Origin: Thermodesulfatator indicus DSM 15286
Lineage (GTDB): Bacteria > Desulfobacterota > Thermodesulfobacteria > Thermodesulfobacteriales > Thermodesulfatatoraceae
DNA: 64,000 bases
Assembly (NCBI RefSeq): GCF_000217795.1
Contig: NC_015681.1
Location: forward strand, 1,169,244 to 1,233,243
Direction: 5' to 3'
The notes under the pieces were generated by a model that had not been told where the DNA came from, made no database searches, and saw only the letters and a list, made by a program, of their open reading frames with translations. Below, one piece after another: positions 26,661 to 35,388 of the stretch; position 1 is the stretch's first letter, and the number at the start of each line of letters is the position of its first letter. The position numbers and the translations under genes were made by a program.

Positions 26661-27883
26661 GAGACCTTTGAAAAAAATAATTTTAATTTTGTTTTCTATT
26701 CTCCGTTTTGGCCATTAAAGCAAAAATTTCTGATTTCTATCCCTTTTGCTTTTCTCTTCTCCTTCAAAATTTCTTAATTTTTACAGGTTTTAATCATATT
26801 TTCCTTATTATTTCCTCCTTCATCGCAGTATTATCCTATTATCTTTTATCTATTCAATTTTTCCTTCTAAATCGCCTCCTTTCTCCTCGTCTGCCACGCT
26901 AAATTCAAAAGATTATACGTAAAACAGGTTAAAAATAAATGAATTTCGTTGGCAAATAGTCCCACATATCTCGCCTTCTCCCTCTGAAGATGTAAGGAAA
27001 AAATGCCAAATACTCGCTCTACCTTGGCCCTTATACGAGAAAAAATTCGATTCCTCTTCTTCTGTCTGGCCGAAAGGGGCCTATTCCTCCTGGCCTTTGC
27101 TAAAACTCCACAAAATATCCCCTTCTTACGACACCTCCTCCTTAACTCTTGCTTATCATAAGCTTTATCTGCAAAAACACTTGCCTCTTCTCCTTCAAGT
27201 AATTCATCAAGAACTTGGGAATCGTGCACGTTAGCTGGTGTGCAAACGAACTCTGAAACAAACTCATTTTTAACGTCAATAGCAATATGGTCTTTGTAGC
27301 CGTAGACAGTCTTTTTGCCTTTTTTGATAAAAGAGGCATCATCATCCTTGCCAGGACGTCTAGCCGCTTTAACCAGACGAGCATCAATGATTTTGCCAGA
27401 GCGAAGTTCAAAACCCTTCTGAGCGAGCTGCCGTTTAAGTTCTTCAAAGCACCTACGATAAAGGTTCAAGGATTTGAGATCAGAACGGAAGCGAGATATA
27501 GTAGAGTAGTCAGGAACGGGGTCAATAGCAGAGAGGCCAAGGAAGCGACGGTAGAAGAGGTTGCCTTTGAGCATAAGTTCCATTTCCGGGTCAGAGTGGC
27601 CGTAGATTTGTTGAATGATGAGGATTTTTAGCATCTGGACGGGGTTATAAGCCTTGCGTCCAACTTTAGAAGGATGAAGAGAAGCGAGGATTTGTTGAAA
27701 AGGATCCCAATTGATGAGTTTATTGATACGAGCCAAGATGTCATCAGGCAAGTTTTGATAGATAAGATGTTCGCCTATAGTTAGATTTGTATTGTTTTCT
27801 CTGAACATAAATGTAGCTCCTTTAGTTTTTAAGTAGATTTATCATGAGAAATATTACTATTCAACAAATTTTGCAAAGGTCTC
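26661..27883 (-). mobile_element. IS5-family insertion sequence, copy 2 (inverted)
   Basis: The same element as at 18572-19805, in the opposite orientation. Its ends are GAGACCTTTGAAAAA at 26661 and the complement of GAGACCTTTGCAAAA ending at 27883. It sits inside the 3' part of a decayed MalT-like regulator. The two copies form a long inverted repeat around a 6.9-kb segment. Confidence 0.85.
26867..27808 (-). CDS. IS5-family DDE transposase, copy 2
   Basis: A 313-aa transposase nearly identical to copy 1, with the same DDE residues (KIIDARLV, VFADKAYD, RAKVERVFG) and the same AAAGGAG ribosome site. Scattered differences (ILASL, PDYST, SFIKKGKKTVYG, YDKQEL, WQTRRKE) show that it is not a very recent duplicate of copy 1. 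The frame is intact. Confidence 0.9.
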   Translation of the reverse strand: MFRENNTNLTIGEHLIYQNLPDDILARINKLINWDPFQQILASLHPSKVGRKAYNPVQMLKILIIQQIYGHSDPEMELMLKGNLFYRRFLGLSAIDPVPDYSTISRFRSDLKSLNLYRRCFEELKRQLAQKGFELRSGKIIDARLVKAARRPGKDDDASFIKKGKKTVYGYKDHIAIDVKNEFVSEFVCTPANVHDSQVLDELLEGEEASVFADKAYDKQELRRRCRKKGIFCGVLAKARRNRPLSARQKKRNRIFSRIRAKVERVFGIFSLHLQREKARYVGLFANEIHLFLTCFTYNLLNLAWQTRRKEAI

Positions 27884-29103
27884 GTGATAATCTTTGATGT
27901 ACTTTATCAGTAGTTAATTTTGATATTAAATTTTTATTGTTGGCAATGTCTTGGAGATAGAAGAACTCGTCAGGGAATGAGTTCTTTAAGAAATGGAGAG
28001 ATTTTGTAATTAATGAAGATACTCTTTTCTTTAAATTCCTTCTTAATGAAATCGCCAAGTAATTTTCATATCCTGGTAAAAAATCGTCATATAAATTTAA
28101 TATGTTTTTCGTTAAAATAAAAATTTTGGAGTTCTCCTTTTTGAGGAGAGCGTCGGATAACTTGTCTAATAATTCTTGAATATCCCATAAATCAATATAG
28201 CAGTTAGAAGTTTTTATGTTTATTATTTGACCTTGATATTCTATGAATTTTTTGTCTTTTATTATTTTTCTTAATCTGTAAATAGTTGTTTCTAGTGCAT
28301 GTATGGCGGCATCTCCTTCTAATTCAGGCCACATTAGATCTATAATGTATGAGATGTGGCTCTTCCCTTTGCTCATAATCAGGATTAATAGTAATTCTAT
28401 TGGTTTATAGGGAAATTTTTTTGTGCTTTTCCAATTAATATTTTCAATTTCTATTTTAAATTTACCTAAAGTATAAGTTTTAATTTTGTATGGCCATTTA
28501 CATTTTTCTTCCCAGAAATAAGGTGGATTTAGGTTTTGTTTCCAAATAACCTATTGCGCGAATTGGGGAAGAATTTTCTTTTCTAAAGCTGTGGCATATA
28601 AGTAAGACATTACTTTGTGATTAGTCCACCACATGAAAAAATGTAATTTCTTTTATTTCCTAGGTAAAACGCTCTTTTTAAAAATAGGTTTCCTAATAGT
28701 TTTTCTCCGCCTATTGGAAGATCTTCAGGTTTATAATGTAATAACAAGTCCCAAAGTTCTAGTTTTAAAATTCTTAAAGTTTTACTTTCTGGCCTTCTTA
28801 TCATGAGAGCTAAATAGTAAGAGCTTTTTAGGTCAAATTCTAAATCTTTTGTTACTTTAATGGATTTTAAGTTCCCATTTTTTCTATCCAGTTTATGTAT
28901 CCATCTAGTTCTTCAAACTTATTTCCGGAAAAATAAATACTTTTTATAACTAATGGCCATAACAAGAAAGTTTCTAACTGATTATTTTGATAGAGAGCGT
29001 TTTTAAAATGAGAACAAATTATAAGACGGGCTTTAGAAGGATCTTTATATATCTGAAGCTTAAGTTTTTCTAAAAGATATTTTATAGAATTACATAATTT
29101 CAA
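27884..29103 (-). pseudogene. Remnant of a MalT-like/BTAD transcriptional regulator, frameshifted and cut by IS5
   Basis: Three minus-strand frames join into one decayed protein. From upstream: a tetratricopeptide-like piece (29103-28867, INWIEKMG), a frame change near 28870 continuing as KSIKVTKDLEFDL, another near 28640 continuing FFMWWTNHKVMSYLYATALEKKILP, then a stop near 28553. After it comes a winged-helix/BTAD module: YKIKTYTLGKFKIEIENINW, KPIELLLILI, IIDLMWPELEGDAAIHALETTIYRLRKII. These match the C-terminal half of large ATP-dependent LuxR/MalT-like regulators. The N-terminal ATPase is missing; homology begins right at the ntrC stop. The C-terminus runs into the IS. Confidence 0.7.
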
Positions 29104-30443
29104 CTTAATCCCCAGCGAACTAATTTTTGGCGGAGTGTTTTGCGGTCTATTCCCAAAACTTTAGCTGTTTTGCTTTTGTTACCTCCGTATTTTTTGAGAA
29201 TCCTCAAAATATATCGCTTCTCTACTTCTTCTAAAGGAAGGTCTTCGGCCAAGACTTCATCTTCTTGTATTTCAAAGCCTATAAGCTTTAGATCGGCAAG
29301 GGTTATATGACTATTGGTGGCAAAAATGACCAATCTTTCAATTGTATTTTCCAGTTCTCTAACATTTCCTGGCCAGGGGTGTTTGCTAAATCTTTTTAAA
29401 ACCTCTTCTTCAAAATCAAGAATATTTTTGTGATACTTACGCCCAAATTTTTGTAAAAAATAGCGAGCCAAAAGGGGAATATCTTCTATTCTTTCCCTTA
29501 ATGGAGGTAAATTGAAAGAAACTACGTTTAAACGATAAAATAAATCTTTTCTAAAAGTTCCTTTCTTGACTTCTTCTTCTAAATTTTTGTTAGTAGCGGC
29601 AACAATGCGCACATCTACTTTTACAACCTTGTGGCTCCCTACTGGAGAAATCTCTTTGTCTTCTACGGCTTTTAACAATTTGGCCTGAATATCTATGGAA
29701 ATGTTTCCTATTTCGTCAAAAAAGATGGTCCCCCCATTGGCTAGTTCAAACTTGCCAACTTTATGTGAAGTTGCTCCGGTAAAAGCGCCTTTCACATGCC
29801 CAAAAAGCTCACTTTCAAAAAGAGTGGGAACAAGGGTGCCGCAATCTACCGCTACAAAAGGTCCCTGCGCCCGGGGGCTTAATTCGTGAATTTTACGGGC
29901 TAAAAGACCTTTGCCTGTCCCTGATTCTCCAGTTATGAGAATAGTTGAGTCTGTTTGGGCTACTACCCGGGCCAGCTGTATTATTTTCTTAATAGAAGAA
30001 CTTTCTCCTATAATAGCTATTTTGCCTTCTTTTTCCTGAAGAGTTCTCTTTAAATAAAGGTTTTCAAGGGCTAGGCGTCTTCTCGTTAAGGCCTTTTCTA
30101 CCGCTAGTTTCAGTTCATCGGGATTGAAAGGTTTTTCTAGAAAGTCACAGGCTCCATTTTTCATAGCCTTTACCGCACTTTCCACGGTGCCGTAAGCGGT
30201 GATGATGATAACTTCGGTAAGAGGATCTATCTCTTTGATTTGTTTTAACAAATCCAGGCCGTTTATATCTGGCATTCTGAGGTCTAGTAAAACGGCATCA
30301 AATTCATACTGGGAAAGGAGGCCAAGGGCCTCTCCCGGCCGGGCAGCCATATCCACTTCATAGCCGCAGCGAGTCAAGACGTGGAAGCAAGCGTCCCTTA
30401 TTCCAGGATCATCATCTATAATGAGAATGCGAGGTTTACTCAT
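29100..30443 (-). CDS. NtrC-family sigma-54 response regulator
   Basis: A 447-aa activator of sigma-54 RNA polymerase. The receiver domain has the phospho-Asp at residue 54 (LLDLRMPDING) and LEKPFNPDEL. The AAA+ domain has Walker A GESGTGKG, the sigma-54 contact loop GAFTGATS and FFDEIG. A Fis-type helix-turn-helix closes the protein (NKSKTAKVLGIDRKTLRQKL). It overlaps the kinase gene by eight bases. Its Walker A codons include a match to the dispersed TTGCCTGTCCC motif (29911-29921). Targets are not evident. Confidence 0.92.
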   Translation of the reverse strand: MSKPRILIIDDDPGIRDACFHVLTRCGYEVDMAARPGEALGLLSQYEFDAVLLDLRMPDINGLDLLKQIKEIDPLTEVIIITAYGTVESAVKAMKNGACDFLEKPFNPDELKLAVEKALTRRRLALENLYLKRTLQEKEGKIAIIGESSSIKKIIQLARVVAQTDSTILITGESGTGKGLLARKIHELSPRAQGPFVAVDCGTLVPTLFESELFGHVKGAFTGATSHKVGKFELANGGTIFFDEIGNISIDIQAKLLKAVEDKEISPVGSHKVVKVDVRIVAATNKNLEEEVKKGTFRKDLFYRLNVVSFNLPPLRERIEDIPLLARYFLQKFGRKYHKNILDFEEEVLKRFSKHPWPGNVRELENTIERLVIFATNSHITLADLKLIGFEIQEDEVLAEDLPLEEVEKRYILRILKKYGGNKSKTAKVLGIDRKTLRQKLVRWGLS

Positions 30444-31377
30444 AGTTCAAAATCACCCTGGGGAGTTTTACTCGAAAAACAGTACATCCTGGACGACTTT
30501 CTACCTGGATTTCGCCCTGGTGCCTTTTTACTATACCGTAACATATGGCCAGGCCTAGCCCTGTTCCTTTACCTCCAGACTTTGTAGTAAAAAACGGCTC
30601 AAAAATACGCGGACGAATTTCAGGGGGAATCCCAGGTCCATTATCTTCTACTTCAAAAATTACCGTATCTTCTGGTGACAAATAAGCAGTTCTGACAATT
30701 ATGCGACCTTTGCCTTCTAAGGCTTCAGCCGCGTTAGTAATTAAATTCAATACTAATTGCTCAAGTTGGCTACGGTTACCATGAATTAAGGGCAATGTTT
30801 TTTCTAGTTCCCAAACTATGTCAATTTCTTTAAAAAGGCGATGTCCTTCTACAAGGGAAAACATATTGATAATTAAACGGTTGAGGTCTAACGGTTCAAT
30901 AGAGCCAGGCTCTCGACGGCCAACGTTTAAAAGGGCTTTGGCTATAATACGACAGCGGGTAGCCAGCTTAATGATTTTATCAACGTAATCGGCCTGGAGC
31001 CCCTCGGAAGGTAAATCTTCTTTTAAAAGATTGGCGTAGAGTAATATGGCCCCTAAGGGGTTATTAATTTCGTGGGCAATGTGCCCGGCCAAATTCCCCA
31101 TAGCGGCCAGTTTTTCCATTTGGAACTCTTCTTTTGCTTCCCGAGAAGCAGATTTTAAAAGGATTAAGATTAAATCGTCTGGATAGGGAGAGATAATTGT
31201 TTCTATAGGACTCCCTTTTTTGCTCCTAAGTTTAAAAAAACCATAACTTTGAGGGAATTCTTCAAATAAGTCTTTTATGTTCCCTAAGGGTGCTTTGATA
31301 TTGAAAAAAGACAAAAAGGCCTCATTAGCTGCTACTAAATTTTTCTGGGCATCAAGAAGAGCCCAGGGAGCTTTCAT
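30436..31377 (-). CDS. PAS-containing sensor histidine kinase (NtrB type)
   Basis: The cognate kinase of the overlapping NtrC-type regulator. A short PAS-like N-terminal region ([21 protein letters not shown]) is followed by the HisKA box [21 protein letters not shown] with the phospho-His, then the ATPase N, G1 and G2 boxes ([33 protein letters not shown]). No membrane segment is present, so it is a cytosolic sensor. I prefer the ATG at 31377 because the longer frame to 31455 overlaps the divergent channel gene; both starts lack a strong ribosome site. Confidence 0.88.
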   Translation of the reverse strand: MKAPWALLDAQKNLVAANEAFLSFFNIKAPLGNIKDLFEEFPQSYGFFKLRSKKGSPIETIISPYPDDLILILLKSASREAKEEFQMEKLAAMGNLAGHIAHEINNPLGAILLYANLLKEDLPSEGLQADYVDKIIKLATRCRIIAKALLNVGRREPGSIEPLDLNRLIINMFSLVEGHRLFKEIDIVWELEKTLPLIHGNRSQLEQLVLNLITNAAEALEGKGRIIVRTAYLSPEDTVIFEVEDNGPGIPPEIRPRIFEPFFTTKSGGKGTGLGLAICYGIVKRHQGEIQVESRPGCTVFRVKLPRVILNYE

Positions 31378-31438
31378 CCTTGTTAATCTTGTAACAACCT
31401 TCTTTTTTATAAATAGGGACGTGTTATATTTTCCCACT

Positions 31439-32674
31439 GTGGAAAATTTTATCACTTTTTTACAAAAATTTCTGCAAAACGATTTATTACGTCTAGGCCT
31501 AGTAATAATTATAACTTTGGCCTGTTATGTTTTGTCCCGAAAGCTTATTGTAGAAACAGCCCACCGTCTTTCACGTCGTTCCCCTAACCGCTGGGATGAC
31601 TATTTCTCGCAGTTCAAAGTTTACGATATCGCCGCTTACGCTATTGCCCTTCTGGTATTGTTTTATGCGGCTAATTTAGTCCCTGCCTGGAGTTCCATAA
31701 TTATTCGCCTGGCTGAAGTTGGGTGGGTATTTGTAATTGTTGTTTTTATAGATCGCCTTCTTTCGGTAGGCACGGCTATTTATGAAACCCATCCTATTGC
31801 CAAAGAACACCCTATTAAAGGGTATGTTCAAATAATAAAGCTCTTTGTATACGCCGCGGGAATCATTATAGGCTTGGCTACCCTTCTTGATCGTTCTCCC
31901 TGGGTTTTTCTATCTGGTTTAGGAGCTTTGAGTGCAGTGCTTTTGCTCATCTTTCGCCATACTCTTCTTTCTTTTGTGGCTAGTTTCCAGATTGTTTCTC
32001 AGGATTTATTCCGCCTGGGGGACTGGATTGAAATGCCCAAATTCGGTGCTGATGGCGAAGTCATAGATATAGCCCTTCACACGGTAAAAGTGCAGAACTG
32101 GGATAAAACCATAGTGGTTATTCCCACTTACAAATTTCTAGAAGAATCCTTTAAAAACTGGCGAGGAATGGAACTTGCTGGAGGCCGTCGTATAAAAAGA
32201 GCCATACTGGTTGACCAGGCTACAGTTAAGCTTCTTGATCACAAGCTTCTAGAGCGGCTGAAAAAAGTTCATCTTCTTAAGAATTATCTTGAAGAAAAAA
32301 TAAAAGAGATTGACGCTTATAACCGCGAACAAGGGATTGATATAGAGGCTTCACCTCTTAACGGCCGAAGGCTTACTAACTTAGGGACCTTTCGTATCTA
32401 CATCGAAGAATACCTAAAGCAACATCCCAAAATCAGGAAAGATATGACGCTCATGGTAAGGCAGCTGGCCCCTACGCCACAGGGCCTTCCTCTTGAGGTC
32501 TATTGTTTTGTGGCTGATACCCGCTGGATCCCTTATGAAAAAGTCCAGGCCGATATTTTTGACCATATTCTTTCTACCGCTGGAGAGTTTGATTTGCGGG
32601 TTTATCAAATGCCTACCGGAGCCGATTTAAAAGAAGGTCTCTCGTCTTTAATAGCCAAAAAAGATTTGACTTAG
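31439..32674 (+). CDS. MscS-family mechanosensitive ion channel
   Basis: A membrane channel that opens under osmotic stress. About five hydrophobic segments are visible (for example LGLVIIITLACYVL and IAAYAIALLVLFYA). Then comes the MscS pore-lining helix region LSGLGALSAVLLLIFRHTLLSF and the beta domain LGDWIEM..GEVIDIALHTVKVQNWDKTIVVIPTYKFLEESFKNW. The long C-terminal part resembles YbdG-type channels. The start is uncertain: GTG at 31439 avoids most overlap with the kinase, GTG at 31421 is also possible, and the frame stays open to 31277. NhaA follows nine bases later. Confidence 0.82.
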   Translation: MENFITFLQKFLQNDLLRLGLVIIITLACYVLSRKLIVETAHRLSRRSPNRWDDYFSQFKVYDIAAYAIALLVLFYAANLVPAWSSIIIRLAEVGWVFVIVVFIDRLLSVGTAIYETHPIAKEHPIKGYVQIIKLFVYAAGIIIGLATLLDRSPWVFLSGLGALSAVLLLIFRHTLLSFVASFQIVSQDLFRLGDWIEMPKFGADGEVIDIALHTVKVQNWDKTIVVIPTYKFLEESFKNWRGMELAGGRRIKRAILVDQATVKLLDHKLLERLKKVHLLKNYLEEKIKEIDAYNREQGIDIEASPLNGRRLTNLGTFRIYIEEYLKQHPKIRKDMTLMVRQLAPTPQGLPLEVYCFVADTRWIPYEKVQADIFDHILSTAGEFDLRVYQMPTGADLKEGLSSLIAKKDLT

Positions 32675-32682
32675 GAGAAAGT

Positions 32683-34044
32683 ATGGAACCACGGGATTTT
32701 TTGCCAGAAGATTACCGTGTTTTTGCTCCCTGGGAAAAGGTGACGGATAGAATACTTACTCCGATAGAACGCTTTATCAAGTCGCAAACGGCTACTGCCC
32801 TTTCTTTGATGATTATGACCGTGGTATCTCTTATTCTCGCCAACTCCCCTTTGAGTGAAGCCTATCATCATTTCTTTAAAACTCCTATCACTTTATGTTT
32901 TGGTGATCATTGCTTTAGCCTTACCCTGCATCACTGGATAAATGACGGGCTTATGACCCTTTTCTTTTTCCTTATAGGTCTGGAAATAAAGCGCGAAATA
33001 CTGGTAGGTGAGCTGGCTAATCTGAAAGCGGCCCTTTTACCCGTGTTAGCAGCTATAGGAGGGATGATTGTTCCGGCTCTGTTTTACGTGAGTATGAACT
33101 ACGGGAAACCCACTATTGATGGCTGGGGAATTCCTATGGCCACAGACATTGCCTTTGCCATTAGTGTTATTGTTTTGCTTGGCCGCCGTATCCCCACCTC
33201 CCTTTTAACGTTTCTTGTTGCTCTAGCCATTGTTGATGACTTGGGAGCGGTTTTAGTCATTGCCCTCTTTTATACAAAATCAATAAATTTTGTGGCCTTA
33301 GGAGTAGCGGCTTTAATCTTGGCTGGTTTGACCATTTTAAACTTAGCAGGTATTCGTCACGTACTGCCTTATTTTTTAGGAGGGCTTTGTGTTTGGGCAG
33401 CCATGTTGGTATCCGGGGTTCACGCTACGGTGGCTGGAGTCCTCACGGCTTTTACTATTCCCTCAACGCCAAAGCTAAATCCTTTGCATTTTAGAGGCAC
33501 TCTAAATCTCTTATTAAAGGGAAAATGTAAACCATCTACAGATCCACGAATATTGACAGAAACGCAGCAAACAATAGTAGAGGCTGTGCATACGGTTGCT
33601 GTGGAGGTGCGCTCTCCTCTCTGGCGCATGGAACATGCCCTTCATTTGCCAGTGGCTTTAATTGTCATACCACTTTTTGCCTTGGCAAACGCCGGCGTAA
33701 AACTTGATCTTTCGGCAATAACAGCTATCTGGCAGGACTCCATCGCCTCTGGGGTATTTTTGGGCTTACTTTTAGGAAAACCCCTTGGCATTGTAAGTAT
33801 GACCTGGCTCGGGCAGAAACTCAAATTAGTTTCTTTTCCCCCAGGAGTTAAGCTGGTCCATTATGTTGGTGTAGGCCTGTTGGCCGGAATCGGTTTTACC
33901 ATGTCAATTTTTATCGCTGAACTTGCTTTCTACGGAGAAGCCGACCACCTAGCCAAGGCCAAGGCCGCTATTATATTGGCCTCTTTTATGGCTGGAGTTC
34001 TTGGTTACACCTGGCTACGACTGTTATCTACAAAAAAGAATTAG
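32683..34044 (+). CDS. nhaA: Na+/H+ antiporter NhaA
   Basis: Exports sodium in exchange for protons and holds internal pH. It has about 12 hydrophobic helices and the NhaA signatures FLIGLEIKREILVGEL, GWGIPMATDIAFAI, and the ion-binding Asp pair in LAIVDDLGAVLVIALFYT. VHATVAGVLTAFTIP follows. At 453 aa it has an extended N-terminus compared with E. coli (388 aa). It is spaced nine bases from the MscS gene, which suggests a joint osmotic/ion-stress operon. Confidence 0.94.
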   Translation: MEPRDFLPEDYRVFAPWEKVTDRILTPIERFIKSQTATALSLMIMTVVSLILANSPLSEAYHHFFKTPITLCFGDHCFSLTLHHWINDGLMTLFFFLIGLEIKREILVGELANLKAALLPVLAAIGGMIVPALFYVSMNYGKPTIDGWGIPMATDIAFAISVIVLLGRRIPTSLLTFLVALAIVDDLGAVLVIALFYTKSINFVALGVAALILAGLTILNLAGIRHVLPYFLGGLCVWAAMLVSGVHATVAGVLTAFTIPSTPKLNPLHFRGTLNLLLKGKCKPSTDPRILTETQQTIVEAVHTVAVEVRSPLWRMEHALHLPVALIVIPLFALANAGVKLDLSAITAIWQDSIASGVFLGLLLGKPLGIVSMTWLGQKLKLVSFPPGVKLVHYVGVGLLAGIGFTMSIFIAELAFYGEADHLAKAKAAIILASFMAGVLGYTWLRLLSTKKN

Positions 34045-34070
34045 CCTTTCTTGACATTAAACTCCAATTT

Positions 34071-34114
34071 TAATAGCCTTATTTTATGAAACTTTTCCCA
34101 AAATAAGGCTATTA
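34071..34114 (+). terminator. Perfect inverted repeat, terminator or operator
   Basis: TAATAGCCTTATTTT (34071-34085) and AAAATAAGGCTATTA (34100-34114) form a perfect 15-bp stem with a 14-base loop. It may end the mscS-nhaA transcript. It also lies four bases before the ATG of the next small gene, where it would mask the start or serve as an operator. Confidence 0.55.
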
Positions 34115-34117
34115 TTT

Positions 34118-34405
34118 ATGGACTACCTTCCAAGAAAAATAGAGAAAGATCTGGAAAAGTGGATTTTTAGAAGAGAAATTATTTTACTAAAGGGACCGCG
34201 GCAAAGTGGTAAAACTACTATTTTGAAGTATTTTTGTCAGAAATTCGGAGGCCAGTATTTGAGCCTTGAGATAGAAGACTACGCCCAGGCCATAAAAAGA
34301 GACCCAATCAAATTTGCCCGGAGATACCTTAAGAAAAAAAATCTTTATTTAGATGAAGTTCAATACGTAAAAGATATAGGGCGCTTAAATAAAGATTATT
34401 CATGA
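34118..34405 (+). pseudogene. Truncated AAA_14/DUF4143-type ATPase
   Basis: The 95-aa frame matches only the N-terminus of a family usually about 400 aa long: PRKIEKDLEKWIFRREIILLKGPRQSGKTT (residues 5-34, with the Walker A GPRQSGKTT) and the Walker B-like LYLDEVQYVKD. After KDIGR the match is lost and a stop follows. The AAA core, winged helix and DUF4143 nuclease-like domain are missing. No ribosome site is visible. I read it as a degraded remnant of a mobile or defence-linked ATPase gene. Confidence 0.65.
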
Positions 34406-34433
34406 CCCTAGGTAGAGCTCCCTGTTTTTATCT

Positions 34434-35087
34434 CTAAAGAGCTATTCCCTTTAAAGGACATTCTTCGCAAAGAGGTTTTTTAGGACGGCAAAAATTTTTG
34501 CCGCAGGCCACCAGTAGAGCATGATATTCGTTAAAAAGCTTTACATCTTTAGGAAGATTTTTCATAAATAAACTTTGTAGATCTTCGTAAGACATATCTT
34601 CATGGGCCAGTCCGTGACGGAGAAGAATTCTACGAGTGTAGGCATCAATTACAAAAATGGGGAGGTTCCCTGCGTAAAGTAACATGGAATCTGCGGTCTC
34701 AGGCCCAATTCCCTTCACTAAGAGAAGCTTTTCACGTGCCTTTTCAAGGCCTAGAGAAAATAAAGCTTCAAGTTCTCCGTGGTATTCTTCAACCAGGAGA
34801 TGCACAAAATTTTTTAGCCTTTTGGCCTTTACTCGAAAATAACCAGCTGGTCTTATCAATTTAGCCAAGGTTTCATGCGAAATTTCATAAAGTGCCTGTG
34901 GATAAAGGAGATTATGGGCTTTCAAATTAGCTATGGCTCTTTCTACATTTTGCCAGTTGGTATTTTGGGTCAAGATGGCCCCCACACAGACTTCAAAATG
35001 GGTCTCTCCTGGCCACCAGCCCTGTGGCCCAAATTTTTCAGACAGTTTTTTATAAATTTCTTGTAAAATATGACCAATAAGATCCAT
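34434..35087 (-). CDS. HhH-GPD DNA glycosylase, endonuclease III-like
   Basis: A base-excision repair glycosylase with the HhH-GPD fold and an iron-sulfur loop. The hairpin VKGIGPETADSMLLYAG and the catalytic Asp segment VIDAYTRRIL are clear. The C-terminal cysteines CRPKKPLCEECP (with CGKNFC just before) hold the 4Fe-4S cluster. At the place where endonuclease III has its catalytic Lys (GRKTAN) this protein has Glu (GPETAD), so it is probably a monofunctional glycosylase without lyase activity. The substrate cannot be told. At 217 aa it is close to the family norm. It is a single gene. Confidence 0.85.
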   Translation of the reverse strand: MDLIGHILQEIYKKLSEKFGPQGWWPGETHFEVCVGAILTQNTNWQNVERAIANLKAHNLLYPQALYEISHETLAKLIRPAGYFRVKAKRLKNFVHLLVEEYHGELEALFSLGLEKAREKLLLVKGIGPETADSMLLYAGNLPIFVIDAYTRRILLRHGLAHEDMSYEDLQSLFMKNLPKDVKLFNEYHALLVACGKNFCRPKKPLCEECPLKGIAL

Positions 35088-35388
35088 TTTTACTGGTTTA
35101 ACCGTTAGCCAGGTTAGTAAGAAAATATACTAGTTACCATTAGCTTAGCGCCAATAAAGTGTTCTTTAAAGGCTCGCTGTGACACCGGAAGCGGGGCATT
35201 GCGAGGTTACGTTAGCAGCCGAAGTAATCTTTGTCGCCAAGCGACTGTGGCGCTGTGGCGATCTTCTCTATGTTTTTTTGAATTTTGGAAAGGTCTTTGC
35301 TAAAAGCATCGCTAAGGGCAGTGAAAAGAGCTGTGTTTAGCGCTAATATTAGCTGGAGTAAAAATATTATCAGGAAAGGAGATCTGAT
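35088..35388. other. Intergenic stretch with palindromic repeat remnant
   Basis: 300 bases between two divergent genes. A diverged copy of the GCATTGCGAG...GAAGTAATCT repeat lies at 35194-35230, next to a local GC-rich palindrome (TCGCCAAGCGACTGTGGCG, about 35234-35252). The last 100 bases are AT-rich and probably hold the promoter of the downstream deaminase gene. No gene is seen. Confidence 0.5.
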
